Of a DNA stretch of 64,000 bases, positions 45,027 to 53,485 are shown in pieces (position 1 is the stretch's first letter; the number at the start of each line of letters is the position of its first letter). Origin of the DNA: Muricoccus pecuniae (GTDB lineage: Bacteria; Pseudomonadota; Alphaproteobacteria; Acetobacterales; Acetobacteraceae); assembly GCF_014199205.1 (NCBI RefSeq), contig NZ_JACIJD010000004.1, positions 186,001 through 250,000 of the forward strand, given 5' to 3'. The translations under genes and the position numbers were made by a program. The notes under the pieces are model-generated. The model was not told the origin of the DNA and ran no database searches. It was given only the letters and a program-made list of their open reading frames with translations.

Positions 45027-46285
45027 TGAAAGGCTTGATGGCGGGGGCGCCCGTCGCCGTCATCGGCGCGGGGGTGGTGGGCACGGCCTGCGCCCGCGCC
45101 CTCCAGCGCGCGGGGCGGCCCGTGCTGCTGGTCGATCCCGAGCCGCCGGGCTCCCTCTGCTCCGCGGGCAATGCGGGGCACATCGCGATCGAGCAGGTGC
45201 AGCCCCTCGCCCGGGCGGGGATGATCGCGGGCGTGCCGCGGATGCTCGCCAACCCCTCCGGCCCGCTCACCCTGCGCTGGCGCGGGCTGCCCGGGATGAT
45301 GCCCTGGTTCCTTCGCCTCGCCATGGCCGCGCATCCGGCGCGGGTGCGCGCGGGCACCGCGGCTCTCGCCGAGCTGCTGGCGGGCGCGGTGGCGGACTGG
45401 CGCGCGCTGCTCGACGCGCCCGACCTCGCCCCGCTGCTGCGGCACGAGGGGTCCATCACCTTGGCGGAGAGCCCCGCCGGCGCGCGGGCGGCGCGGGCAG
45501 AGGCGGAGATCATGGCGGCGCACGGCGTCCGCCTCGAAGCCCTCTCCTCCGCCGAGGTGGCGGAGCGCCTGCCCGGCCTCGCCGCCCCCGTCAGCGGCGG
45601 GCTGTTCTTTCCGGAGACGGCGCATGCGGTGGAACCGCAGCGCCTGGTGCGCGACCTCGCCGCCCGCGTCATGGCCGATGGCGCGACCCTCCTCCCGCAG
45701 CCCGTCACCGGCCTGCGCCGCGAGGGCGGGCGCATCGCCGCCATCGTCACGCCCGCGGGGGAGCGGGCGGTGGAGGGGGTTGTCCTCGCCGCCGGGCTGG
45801 CCAGCGCGCGCCTCGGCCCGATGCTCGGCCTGCGCCTGCCGCTGACGGCCGAGCGCGGCTATCACGCCATGCTGCCGCCGGGCGCGCTCCCCCTGCCCTG
45901 CCCCGTCTCCTTCGCCGAGCGGGGCTTCATCGCGACGCCGATGGAGCACGGCACGCGCCTGGCCGGGACGGTGGAGCTGGGCGCCGCGCGCCGCGCGCCG
46001 GACTGGTCCCGCGCCGATATCCTCGTCCGCCACGCGCGCGACCTCTTCGGCCCCGTGCCGGACGCCACTTCGCGCTGGACGGGCGACCGGCCCAGCCTGC
46101 CGGACTACCTGCCCGCCATCGGCCGGGCGCCGGGGCTGGAGAACGCGGTGGTCGCCACGGGGCACCAGCATCTCGGCCTCACCCTCGCCGCCGTCACCGC
46201 GCGGCACGTCGCCGGCCTGCTCACGCGGGGCGAGGCGGGCGCCGACCTCCGTCCCTTCGACCCCGCCCGTTTCGGGAGAGCCTGA
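45026..46285 (+). CDS. FAD-dependent D-amino-acid dehydrogenase-like protein (DadA family)
   Basis: DAO-fold flavoprotein of 419 residues. The FAD motif GAGVVG is at 14-19, then LCSAGNAGHIAIEQVQPLA, and a C-terminal DYLPAIGRAPGLENAVVATGHQHLGLTLA that closes the FAD site. DadA-like proteins next to hydroxyproline epimerase oxidise cis-4-hydroxy-D-proline to a pyrroline carboxylate, the role I infer here. The start ATG 45026 sits on the epimerase stop. The downstream deaminase and dehydrogenase of the classical pathway are absent. Confidence 0.9.
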   Translation: MKGLMAGAPVAVIGAGVVGTACARALQRAGRPVLLVDPEPPGSLCSAGNAGHIAIEQVQPLARAGMIAGVPRMLANPSGPLTLRWRGLPGMMPWFLRLAMAAHPARVRAGTAALAELLAGAVADWRALLDAPDLAPLLRHEGSITLAESPAGARAARAEAEIMAAHGVRLEALSSAEVAERLPGLAAPVSGGLFFPETAHAVEPQRLVRDLAARVMADGATLLPQPVTGLRREGGRIAAIVTPAGERAVEGVVLAAGLASARLGPMLGLRLPLTAERGYHAMLPPGALPLPCPVSFAERGFIATPMEHGTRLAGTVELGAARRAPDWSRADILVRHARDLFGPVPDATSRWTGDRPSLPDYLPAIGRAPGLENAVVATGHQHLGLTLAAVTARHVAGLLTRGEAGADLRPFDPARFGRA

Positions 46286-46286
46286 C

Positions 46287-48122
46287 ATGCCCGGCTTCAC
46301 CACGCGCCCCGAGCTGCGCGGCACCTTCGGCGCCGTCGCCTCCACCCACTGGCTCGCCTCCGCCGCGGGGATGGGGGTGCTGGAGCGCGGGGGCAACGCC
46401 TTCGACGCCGCCGCCGCCGCAGGCTTCGTGCTGCAGGTGGTGGAGCCCCACCTGAACGGCCCCGGCGGCGACGCGCCCATCATCGCCTGCCCCGCAGGAG
46501 CGGAGGAGCCGGTCGTGATCTGCGGCCAGGGCCCCTCCCCCGCCGCCGCGACGATGGAGCGGTTGCGCGGGCTGGGCCTCGACCTCGTCCCCGGCTCCGG
46601 CCTCCTGCCGGCCTGCGTGCCCGGCGCCTTCGGGGCCTGGATGACGCTGCTGCTGGAGCACGGCACCGCCCCGCTGCGCGAGGTGCTGGCGCCCGCCATC
46701 TTCTACGCGCGGGAGGGCCACCCGCTCGTCCCCCGCATCCCCGCCGCCATCGCCTCCGTGCGGGAGCTGTTCGAGACGCACTGGCCGAGCTCGGCCGAGA
46801 TCTACCTTCCCGGCGGGCGGGTGCCGGAGAGCGAGCGCCTGTTCCGCAACCCCGCCCTGGCCGAAACCTATGAGCGGCTGCTCGCCGATGCCGAGACGGC
46901 GGGCGGGCGCGAGGGGCAGATCCGCCGCGCGCTCGACCACTGGTATCGCGGCCCGGTCGCGGAAGCGGTGGACCGCTACTACCGCGAGGCGGAGGTCTGG
47001 GACGTCTCGGGCCGCCGCAACCGCGGCCTGCTGACGGGGCAGGACATGGCCGCGTGGAAGGTGCCGGTGGAGCGGCCGATCCATGCCGATCACGGCCGCT
47101 TCCGCGTGTTCAAATGCGGCGCCTGGAGCCAGGGCCCGTCCTTCCTCCAGGCGATCAACATCCTGTCCGGCTTCGACCTCGCGCGGATGGACCCGGTGGG
47201 GCCGGACTTCGTGCATGTCGTGGCCGAGGCGATCAAGCTCGCCTTCGCCGACCGCGACTGCTGGTACGGGGACAGCGCGCCCGTGCCGCTGGAGGCGCTG
47301 CTCTCGGCCGACTACGCCGCCGCGCGGCGGGCGCTGATCGGGGAGCAGGCCTCCCACGAGTTCCGCCCGGGCAGCCCCGAGGGGCGCGCGCCGGTGATGC
47401 CGCCGCTCAGCCCCGCCGGCACGCTGAAGGAACCGCGGGTCGGCACGGGCGAGCCGACCGTCGCGCGGGAGGACGCGCGCGCGACGGACCGCGCGGGCGA
47501 GGCGCTCATCACCGCCGGCGGCACGCATCGGGGCGACACCTGCCATGTCGATGTCGTGGACCGCTGGGGGAACATGGTGGCCGCCACGCCCTCCGGCGGC
47601 TGGCTGCAATCGAGCCCCGTCGTTCCCGGCCTCGGCTTCAGCATCACCGTGCGCGGGCAGATGTTCTGGCTGAAGGAGGGGCTCGCCTCCTCCATGGCGC
47701 CCGGCGTGCGGCCGCGCACGACACTGACGCCGAGCTTCGCCTATCGCGATGGCAAGCCCTACCTCGCCTTCGGCACGCCGGGCGGCGACCAGCAGGAGCA
47801 GTGGTCGCTGCTGCTCTTCCTGCACCACGCGCATCACGGGATGAACCTGCAGGAGGCGATCGACGCGCCCGCCTTCCACACGGACCACGCGCCCTCCTCC
47901 TTCTGGCCGCGCGAGACCGCGCACGGCACGCTGACGCTGGAGGGCCGCTTCCCCGCCGCGACTGTCGAGGAACTGCGCCGCCGCGGGCACGGGGTGACGC
48001 TCGGCGACGACTGGTCCGAGGGCCGCCTCTCCGCCTGCGCGCGCGAGGCGGACGGGGAAGGCCACGTCGTGAAGGCCGCCGCCAACCCGCGCGGCATGCA
48101 GGGCTACGCGGTCGCGCGGTGA
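46287..48122 (+). CDS. Gamma-glutamyltransferase family protein
   Basis: Ntn-hydrolase of 611 residues, made as a proenzyme that cleaves itself before a nucleophilic Thr. The candidate is Thr418 in HRGDTCHVDVVDRWGNMVAATPSGG. ASTHWLASAAGMGVLERGGNAFDAAAA and LNGPGGDAPII match the large subunit. No export signal is seen, unlike periplasmic Ggt, so it may be cytoplasmic. It starts 2 bp after the DadA-like gene. Possible role: hydrolysis of gamma-glutamyl or other N-acyl conjugates of the imported compound. Confidence 0.92.
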   Translation: MPGFTTRPELRGTFGAVASTHWLASAAGMGVLERGGNAFDAAAAAGFVLQVVEPHLNGPGGDAPIIACPAGAEEPVVICGQGPSPAAATMERLRGLGLDLVPGSGLLPACVPGAFGAWMTLLLEHGTAPLREVLAPAIFYAREGHPLVPRIPAAIASVRELFETHWPSSAEIYLPGGRVPESERLFRNPALAETYERLLADAETAGGREGQIRRALDHWYRGPVAEAVDRYYREAEVWDVSGRRNRGLLTGQDMAAWKVPVERPIHADHGRFRVFKCGAWSQGPSFLQAINILSGFDLARMDPVGPDFVHVVAEAIKLAFADRDCWYGDSAPVPLEALLSADYAAARRALIGEQASHEFRPGSPEGRAPVMPPLSPAGTLKEPRVGTGEPTVAREDARATDRAGEALITAGGTHRGDTCHVDVVDRWGNMVAATPSGGWLQSSPVVPGLGFSITVRGQMFWLKEGLASSMAPGVRPRTTLTPSFAYRDGKPYLAFGTPGGDQQEQWSLLLFLHHAHHGMNLQEAIDAPAFHTDHAPSSFWPRETAHGTLTLEGRFPAATVEELRRRGHGVTLGDDWSEGRLSACAREADGEGHVVKAAANPRGMQGYAVAR

Positions 48123-48256
48123 CGTGCGCGGAATGGAATGCGCGGTGACGCACGCAGAACGGGATGCGCGGTGACGCGCGGGGGACAGGGTGCGCGGTGA
48201 CGCGCACGGGACAGATGCGCGCTGACGCGCGAGGGGCAACACGCGCGGTGACGCGC
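48113..48256. repeat. Six-unit 25-26 bp tandem array with palindromic core
   Basis: Cores close to CGCGCGGTGACGCGC begin at 48113, 48139, 48165, 48191, 48216 and 48242, giving spacings of 26, 26, 26, 25 and 26. The core arms (GCGCG/CGCGC) are complementary, so each unit can form a hairpin around GTGA or similar. The first core includes the stop codon of the gamma-glutamyltransferase gene, and the last ends 17 bp before the amidohydrolase start. The linkers between cores are less conserved (for example AGAACGGGA, GGGGACAGGG). Origin and role are unknown. Confidence 0.85.
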
Positions 48257-48273
48257 CGGAGCAAGGACAGGGC

Positions 48274-49506
48274 ATGACCTCCTACCTCTTCACCAACGGC
48301 CACTTCCTTGAGCCCGGCGCGACGGAGCTGCGCGGCGGGATGGAGGTGCTGGTCGAGGGAGACCGCGTGCGCGAGGTGTCGGACCGGCCCATCGCCTCCG
48401 CTTCCGCCTCCCGGGTGGACCTGCGCGGCCGCACCATCATGCCGGGGCTGGTGGACGCGCATGTCCATGTCGTCGCCTCCATGGTGAATGTCGCGGAGAA
48501 CGCGGCGCAGCCCAACTCGCTCGCCATGATGCGGGCGGTCAGGGTGATGCACGGGATGCTCATGCGCGGCTTCACCACCGTGCGCGACCTCGGCGGTGCG
48601 GAGCCCGGCATCGCGGTGGCGGTGGATGAGGGGCTGATCGACGGGCCGCGCGTGATTCCCTGCGGCAAGGCGCTAAGCCAGACGGGCGGGCATTCCGACT
48701 TCCGCCCGCGCGCCGATGACCGCGAGGGCGTCTTCGCCGCGCGGGTCGGCGCGCTGGGCCGGCTGGTCGATGGGGTGGACGGGGTTCGCCGCGCCGCGCG
48801 GGAGGAGATCAAGTCCGGCGCGCGCTTCATCAAGATCATGGCTAATGGCGGCGTCGCCTCGCCCAACGATCCCATCCACGCTCTCGGCTTCTCGCGCGAC
48901 GAGATCCGCGCGGCGGTGGAGGAGGCGGAGAATGCCGGCACCTATGTCTCCGCCCATCTCTACACGGACAAGGCGATCCGCCGCGCCGTGGAGTGCGGCG
49001 TCCACTCGCTGGAGCACTGCAACCTCATCCAGCCCGAGACGGCCGCGATGGCGGTGAAGGCCGGCGCCATCGCCTGCCCCACCCTCGTCGCCTATGAGGG
49101 GCTGGCGCTGGAGGGCGCGGCGATGGGCCTCGGCCCGGAATCCGTCGCCAAGATCGAGACGGTGAGGAAGGCCGGGCTGGAATCCCTCGACATCATGCGC
49201 CGCGCCGGCCTTCCCATGGCCTTCGGCTCGGACCTGCTGGGCGGGCTGCACAAGTACCAGTCCATGGAGTTCGAGATCCGCGCCCGTGTGCTGCCGGTGC
49301 ACGAGATCCTGTTCTCGGCCACCACCCTCGCGGCGAGGCTCTGCATGATGGAGGGCGAGATCGGCACTCTCGCCCCCGGCGCGAAGGCGGACCTGCTGGT
49401 GGTGGAGGGCGACCCGCTGAAGGACATCTCCGTCCTCGCCAACGGGGGGACGGCGATGCGCGCGATCATGCGCGACGGGCGGTTCTTCAAGAACGAGCTG
49501 AACTGA
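48274..49506 (+). CDS. Amidohydrolase family protein (Xaa-Pro-dipeptidase-like)
   Basis: 410 residues with the metal-dependent hydrolase layout: an N-terminal beta-sandwich, GLVDAHVHV (first ligands), FIKIMANGG (bridging lysine), YVSAHLYTD, VHSLEHC and AFGSDLLGG (metal-ligand Asp), and the return strand AKADLLVVEGDPL. This pattern fits the subgroup with imidazolonepropionase-like and Sgx9260-type prolidases that cut Xaa-Pro or Xaa-Arg dipeptides. With hydroxyproline genes upstream, cleavage of a hydroxyproline peptide is attractive but unproven. Only the 26-bp array separates it from the gene before. Confidence 0.9.
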   Translation: MTSYLFTNGHFLEPGATELRGGMEVLVEGDRVREVSDRPIASASASRVDLRGRTIMPGLVDAHVHVVASMVNVAENAAQPNSLAMMRAVRVMHGMLMRGFTTVRDLGGAEPGIAVAVDEGLIDGPRVIPCGKALSQTGGHSDFRPRADDREGVFAARVGALGRLVDGVDGVRRAAREEIKSGARFIKIMANGGVASPNDPIHALGFSRDEIRAAVEEAENAGTYVSAHLYTDKAIRRAVECGVHSLEHCNLIQPETAAMAVKAGAIACPTLVAYEGLALEGAAMGLGPESVAKIETVRKAGLESLDIMRRAGLPMAFGSDLLGGLHKYQSMEFEIRARVLPVHEILFSATTLAARLCMMEGEIGTLAPGAKADLLVVEGDPLKDISVLANGGTAMRAIMRDGRFFKNELN

Positions 49507-49553
49507 GGGGCGCGGACGCCCCCTCGCCACGCATTCCGGAACGGGCTCGCGAC

Positions 49554-51029
49554 ATGACACTTGCCATGGGTTGGGACGAGTGGGCCGCGCACGACGCGAC
49601 GGCGCTGGCCGCGCGGGTGCGCGGGGGCGAGCTGACGCCCGCCGAGCTGGCCGCCCAGGCCGCGGCCGCCATCGCCATGACCAACCCCGCCCTCGGCGCC
49701 GTCGTGGAGGTGTTCGACGATCTCGTGGCCGATCCGCTCAGCGGCGGGTTGAATGCCGAGGGCCCCTTCGCGGGCGTGCCCTACCTGATGAAGGATCTCG
49801 GCCCGACGCTGAAGGGCCGGCTGCAGGAGATGGGCTCCCTGCTCATGCGCGGGAACCGGGCCTCGGCGGACAGCTACCTGGCCGGGCGGATCCGCGGGGC
49901 CGGGCTGAACATCATGGGGCGCACGACGACACCGGAGTTCGGCTGCTGCTCCTCGGCCGAGAATCCGGCCGTCTATGTCACGCGCAATCCCTGGGATACG
50001 GGCTACACCACCAACGGCTCCTCCGCCGGCACCGCGGCGGTGGTGGCCGCCGGCGTGCTGCCGATCTCCCACGCGACGGATGGCGGCGGCTCCATCCGCA
50101 TCCCCGCCGGGGCGACCGGCAATATCGGGCTGAAGCCCTCGCGCGGCGTCTTCTCCATCGCGCCCCACGCCTCGGACCTCACGGGCCTCGTCTCCATCCA
50201 GGGCTGCCACACGCGGACCGTGCGCGACACCGCGGCCTTCGTGGACAGTTGCCGCGGCGGCGCGCCGGGCGAGTTCATGCCCTACTGGACGGCCGACGAG
50301 CCCTATGCCGAGCTGATCGGGCGCGACCCCCGGCCGCTGCGGATCGCGCTCTCGCATGAATGGGGCGACTACCGCGCCGTCCCGCATTTCGTGCAGGAGC
50401 TGGAGCGCGCCGGCCGACTGCTCGAGTCCCTCGGCCATCATGTCGAATGGGCGCTGCCCCAGCTGGATTTCCGCGCCGCCTTCGCGGCCCAGACCACCTG
50501 CTACATCAGCAACTTCGCGCAGACGGTGAACAACCTCATCGCGCAGCGCGGGCTTGAGCGGCCGCCCGAGGATCTCGTCGAGCCGGTCAACATCCGCATC
50601 TGGGAGGCCGGGCTGAACACCTCCTACACCGAGCGGGCGCGGATGCAGGCCGTGTTCAACACGACCTCGCGCGCCTTCGGCGAGTTCTTCGAGAGCTGGG
50701 ACATCATCCTCACCCCGATCACCGCCCTGCCGACGCCGCGGATCGGGACGACGGAGTACCTGACGATCTCCGATAATCCCTCGGTGCTCGACTGGTTTGG
50801 CAATCTCTGGCGCAACTTCGCCTACACGCCGCTGTCCAATCTCTGCGGCATTCCCGCCATCTCCCTCCCCCTGGGAGAGCAGGAGAGCGGGCTGCCCCTC
50901 GGCATCCAGGCCCAGGCGCGGCAGGCGAATGATGGGCTGCTGCTGCAGCTCGCTGCGCAGGTCGAGCGCGCGATCGGCGGGCGCTGGAACGGGGGCCGCA
51001 AGCCCGACGTCCACGTCACCCGCGCCTGA
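49554..51029 (+). CDS. Amidase (amidase signature family)
   Basis: 491 residues. The Ser-cisSer-Lys triad is visible: Lys80 in VPYLMKDLG, Ser156 in TNGSSAGTAA and nucleophile Ser180 in GGGSIRIPA. The C-terminal part has NLCGIPAISLPLG, typical of the family. Substrate unknown; family members hydrolyse amides, N-acyl amino acids or carbamoyl compounds. It follows the amidohydrolase by 47 bp and is last in the cluster. It converges on the YnfA-like gene. Confidence 0.93.
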   Translation: MTLAMGWDEWAAHDATALAARVRGGELTPAELAAQAAAAIAMTNPALGAVVEVFDDLVADPLSGGLNAEGPFAGVPYLMKDLGPTLKGRLQEMGSLLMRGNRASADSYLAGRIRGAGLNIMGRTTTPEFGCCSSAENPAVYVTRNPWDTGYTTNGSSAGTAAVVAAGVLPISHATDGGGSIRIPAGATGNIGLKPSRGVFSIAPHASDLTGLVSIQGCHTRTVRDTAAFVDSCRGGAPGEFMPYWTADEPYAELIGRDPRPLRIALSHEWGDYRAVPHFVQELERAGRLLESLGHHVEWALPQLDFRAAFAAQTTCYISNFAQTVNNLIAQRGLERPPEDLVEPVNIRIWEAGLNTSYTERARMQAVFNTTSRAFGEFFESWDIILTPITALPTPRIGTTEYLTISDNPSVLDWFGNLWRNFAYTPLSNLCGIPAISLPLGEQESGLPLGIQAQARQANDGLLLQLAAQVERAIGGRWNGGRKPDVHVTRA

Positions 51030-51047
51030 GCGCGAGGCCGGGCGGGC

Positions 51048-51377
51048 TCAGCGCCCGGCCCCGCCGCCCCAGAGAATCACCCCCGCCCCCGCGAGGCAGA
51101 GGGCGGCGCCGGAGAGGTCCCACCGGTCCGGCACCCGCCCCTCCACCGCCACGAGCCAGACGAGAGAGGCCGCGACATAGACGCCGCCATAGGCCGCATA
51201 GGCCCGCCCGGCGGCCGAGGACTCGACGAGGGTGAGCAGCCAGGCGAAGGCCGCGAGGGAGGCCATGGCCGGCGCGAGCACCCATCCCGGCCAGCCCAGG
51301 CGCCGCCATCCCCAGAAGAGGAAGCAGCCCCCGATCTCCGCCAGGGCCGACGCAGCATAGATCACCGCCGATTGCAT
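51048..51377 (-). CDS. YnfA/UPF0060 family small membrane protein
   Basis: 109 residues with four membrane helices. [23 protein letters not shown] and [24 protein letters not shown] are nearly diagnostic of UPF0060, a family related to small multidrug transporters. Start ATG 51377. Its true substrate is unknown. A lone minus-strand gene between the amidase and the ATP12-like gene. Confidence 0.95.
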   Translation of the reverse strand: MQSAVIYAASALAEIGGCFLFWGWRRLGWPGWVLAPAMASLAAFAWLLTLVESSAAGRAYAAYGGVYVAASLVWLVAVEGRVPDRWDLSGAALCLAGAGVILWGGGAGR

Positions 51378-51423
51378 GGCGGGCAGCTTGCCACCCCACC
51401 CCCTGAAACCCCAATTCCCCGCC

Positions 51424-52125
51424 ATGAAGCGTTTCTGGAACGAAGCCGCCGCCCAGCCCGTGGATGCCGGCTGGGGCATTCTCCTCGATGGCCGGCCGCT
51501 GCGCCTGCCCGGCGGCACCACCCTGCACCTGCCCAGCCGCCCCCTGGCCGAGGCCGTCGCCGCGGAGTGGTCTGCGGCGGGCGGCTCCAAGGGCGGGGAG
51601 ATGACGATGGAGGAGGTGCCGCTCACCCGCCTCGTCGGCACGGCGGTGGACCGCATCGCGCCCGACCCCGCCCCGAGCGCCGCCGCCATCGCGGAGTACG
51701 GGGAGAGCGACCTGCTCTGCTACCGCGCCGAGGACCGGCGGCTGGCCGCGCTGCAGGCGGAGAACTGGCAGCCCCTGCTCGACTGGGCGGCGCTGCACCA
51801 CGACGCCCCGCTGCTGGTGACCAAGGGCATCGTCCATGTCGCCCAGCCCGGGGACTCGCTGCGGGCGCTGCACGCGGCGGTGGCGGCGCACTCGCCCTTC
51901 GGGCTCTCCGCGCTCGGCATCGCCGTGCCGGCCATGGGCAGCCTCGTCCTCGGCCTCGCCCTCTCGGCCGGGCGGATCGACGCGGGGGAGGCGCACCGGC
52001 TCGCCACGCTCGACGAGACCTACCAGGAGTCCTTCTGGGGCGCCGATGCCGAGGCGACCGCCCGCCGCGAGCGGATCGCGGCGGATGTGGCCCTCGCGGC
52101 GCGGCTGCTGGAACTCTCCCGGTGA
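51424..52125 (+). CDS. ATP12 family F1-ATPase assembly chaperone
   Basis: 233 residues. [24 protein letters not shown] and LAEAVAAEW are the hallmark N-terminal segments of ATP12, which helps alpha-subunit folding and F1 assembly in mitochondria and alphaproteobacteria. [10 protein letters not shown] and QEAWGADAEA-like [11 protein letters not shown] complete the match. Start ATG 51424 is preferred; an upstream GTG would add an unrelated stretch. The acylphosphatase gene overlaps its stop by 4 bp. Confidence 0.93.
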   Translation: MKRFWNEAAAQPVDAGWGILLDGRPLRLPGGTTLHLPSRPLAEAVAAEWSAAGGSKGGEMTMEEVPLTRLVGTAVDRIAPDPAPSAAAIAEYGESDLLCYRAEDRRLAALQAENWQPLLDWAALHHDAPLLVTKGIVHVAQPGDSLRALHAAVAAHSPFGLSALGIAVPAMGSLVLGLALSAGRIDAGEAHRLATLDETYQESFWGADAEATARRERIAADVALAARLLELSR

Positions 52126-52397
52126 AGGCCCGCCTGCTTCGCATCAAGGGCCGGGTCCAGGGCGTCGGCTACCGGGACTGGCTGCTGGGCGAGGCGACGG
52201 CCGCGGGGCTGAGCGGCTGGGTCCGCAACCGCGCGGACGGCTCGGTAGAGGCGCTGCTGGCCGGGGAGGAGGCGGCGGTGGGCGCCGTGCTCCTGGCCGC
52301 GCGGCGCGGCCCGCCCGCGGCGCGGGTGGAGCGCATCGACGAGAGCTTCGCCGACTGCCCGGAAGAGCCCGGCTTCGGGCGCCGCCCGACGCTTTAG
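52122..52397 (+). CDS. acyP: Acylphosphatase
   Basis: 91 residues from GTG 52122. The family signature GRVQGVGYRDWLLGEA contains the phosphate-binding Arg18, and GWVRNRADGSVEALLAG contains the catalytic Asn36. It hydrolyses acyl phosphates in the cytoplasm. Four-base GTGA overlap with the ATP12-like gene implies translational coupling; no functional link is known. Confidence 0.93.
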   Translation: MKARLLRIKGRVQGVGYRDWLLGEATAAGLSGWVRNRADGSVEALLAGEEAAVGAVLLAARRGPPAARVERIDESFADCPEEPGFGRRPTL

Positions 52398-52469
52398 CGC
52401 CGCATCGGGGCTGGACGCGGGGCGCCGCGCGGGTTCAGCTTTCTCCCCAAGAATGAACGGGAGGAAGAC

Positions 52470-53441
52470 ATGTTCCAGCGACGCTCCGTGCTCGCCGGCC
52501 TCGGCGCGGCAGCCCTGCCCCTCGCGGCCCGGGCACAGGATCAGTACCCCTCCCGCCCCATCACCATGCTCGTCGGCTTCGCCCCGGGCGGCGGGACGGA
52601 CATCGTCTCGCGGCTGCTCTCCCCGAAGCTGCAGGAGGAGCTGGGACAGCCCGTGACGGTGGAGAACCGCCCGGGGGCCAGTGGCACCCTCGCCGCCGGC
52701 GCCGCCGCGCGCGCCCGGCCGGACGGCTACACCCTTCTCACCGGGACGGTCAGCACGCAGTGCACCGTCGCGCCGCTGATGCGTCCCCCGCCCTATGACC
52801 AGCTTCGCGACTTCACCCCGATCATGCTCGTCGGCACCCTGCCCCTGGTGATGGTGGTGCGGGCGGACAGCCCGGCGAAGGACGTGGCCGGGCTCAAGGC
52901 GCTGGCGCAGGAGAAGCCGGGCGGGCTGAACTACGGAACCTCCGGCGTCGGCAGCCAGCAGCACCTGGCGAGCGAGCTGCTGGCCCGCCAGGGCGGGATG
53001 CGGATGACCCATGTCCCCTATCGCGGCACGGGGCAGTCCGTGAATGCGCTGCTGGCCGGGGACGTGGACGTGAACATCGACACCATGGCCACCTACCTCC
53101 CCCAGATCCGCGCCGGGCGGCTGCGCGCGCTCGCCACCACCCTGCCCCAGCGCGCCGCGGCCCTGCCGGATGTGCCGACCGTCGCGGAGCAGGGCTTCCC
53201 GGGCTACGACATGTCCGTCTGGTACATGGTGCTCGGCCCTGCCGGGCTGCCGGCGGAGGTGGTGCGGCGCTGGGAGAGGGCGCTCGGCCGCACGCTGTCC
53301 GACCCCGCCATCAACCAGAAGCTGGTCGAAACCGGCTACATCGTCGGCGGCGGCACGGCGGCGGATGCCGCGGCCCTGGTGCGCCGGGACGCCGAGCGGC
53401 TGGGCCGGCTGGTCGAGGAAGCCGGGATCAAACTCGAATAG
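52470..53441 (+). CDS. Bug-family (TctC-like) periplasmic solute-binding protein
   Basis: 323 residues with a Tat-like signal, MFQRRSVLAGLGAAALPLAA. Then YPSRPITMLVGFAPGGGTDIV and VTVENRPGASGTLA are the two hallmark loops of the family. MTHVPYRGTGQSVNALLAGDVDV is the third conserved stretch. AACGGGAGGA lies just upstream. No tctAB genes are adjacent. It is followed 44 bp later by another orphan binding protein. Confidence 0.93.
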   Translation: MFQRRSVLAGLGAAALPLAARAQDQYPSRPITMLVGFAPGGGTDIVSRLLSPKLQEELGQPVTVENRPGASGTLAAGAAARARPDGYTLLTGTVSTQCTVAPLMRPPPYDQLRDFTPIMLVGTLPLVMVVRADSPAKDVAGLKALAQEKPGGLNYGTSGVGSQQHLASELLARQGGMRMTHVPYRGTGQSVNALLAGDVDVNIDTMATYLPQIRAGRLRALATTLPQRAAALPDVPTVAEQGFPGYDMSVWYMVLGPAGLPAEVVRRWERALGRTLSDPAINQKLVETGYIVGGGTAADAAALVRRDAERLGRLVEEAGIKLE

Positions 53442-53485
53442 GGCCGCGCGGCCCGTTCGGTCTCCTGCGCAAGAGAGGACACGCC

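Noticed and set aside
48113-48256. CRISPR array
   Set aside because: The units are head-to-tail cores with linkers of only about 10 bp that are themselves related. There are no unique spacers of normal length and no cas genes.
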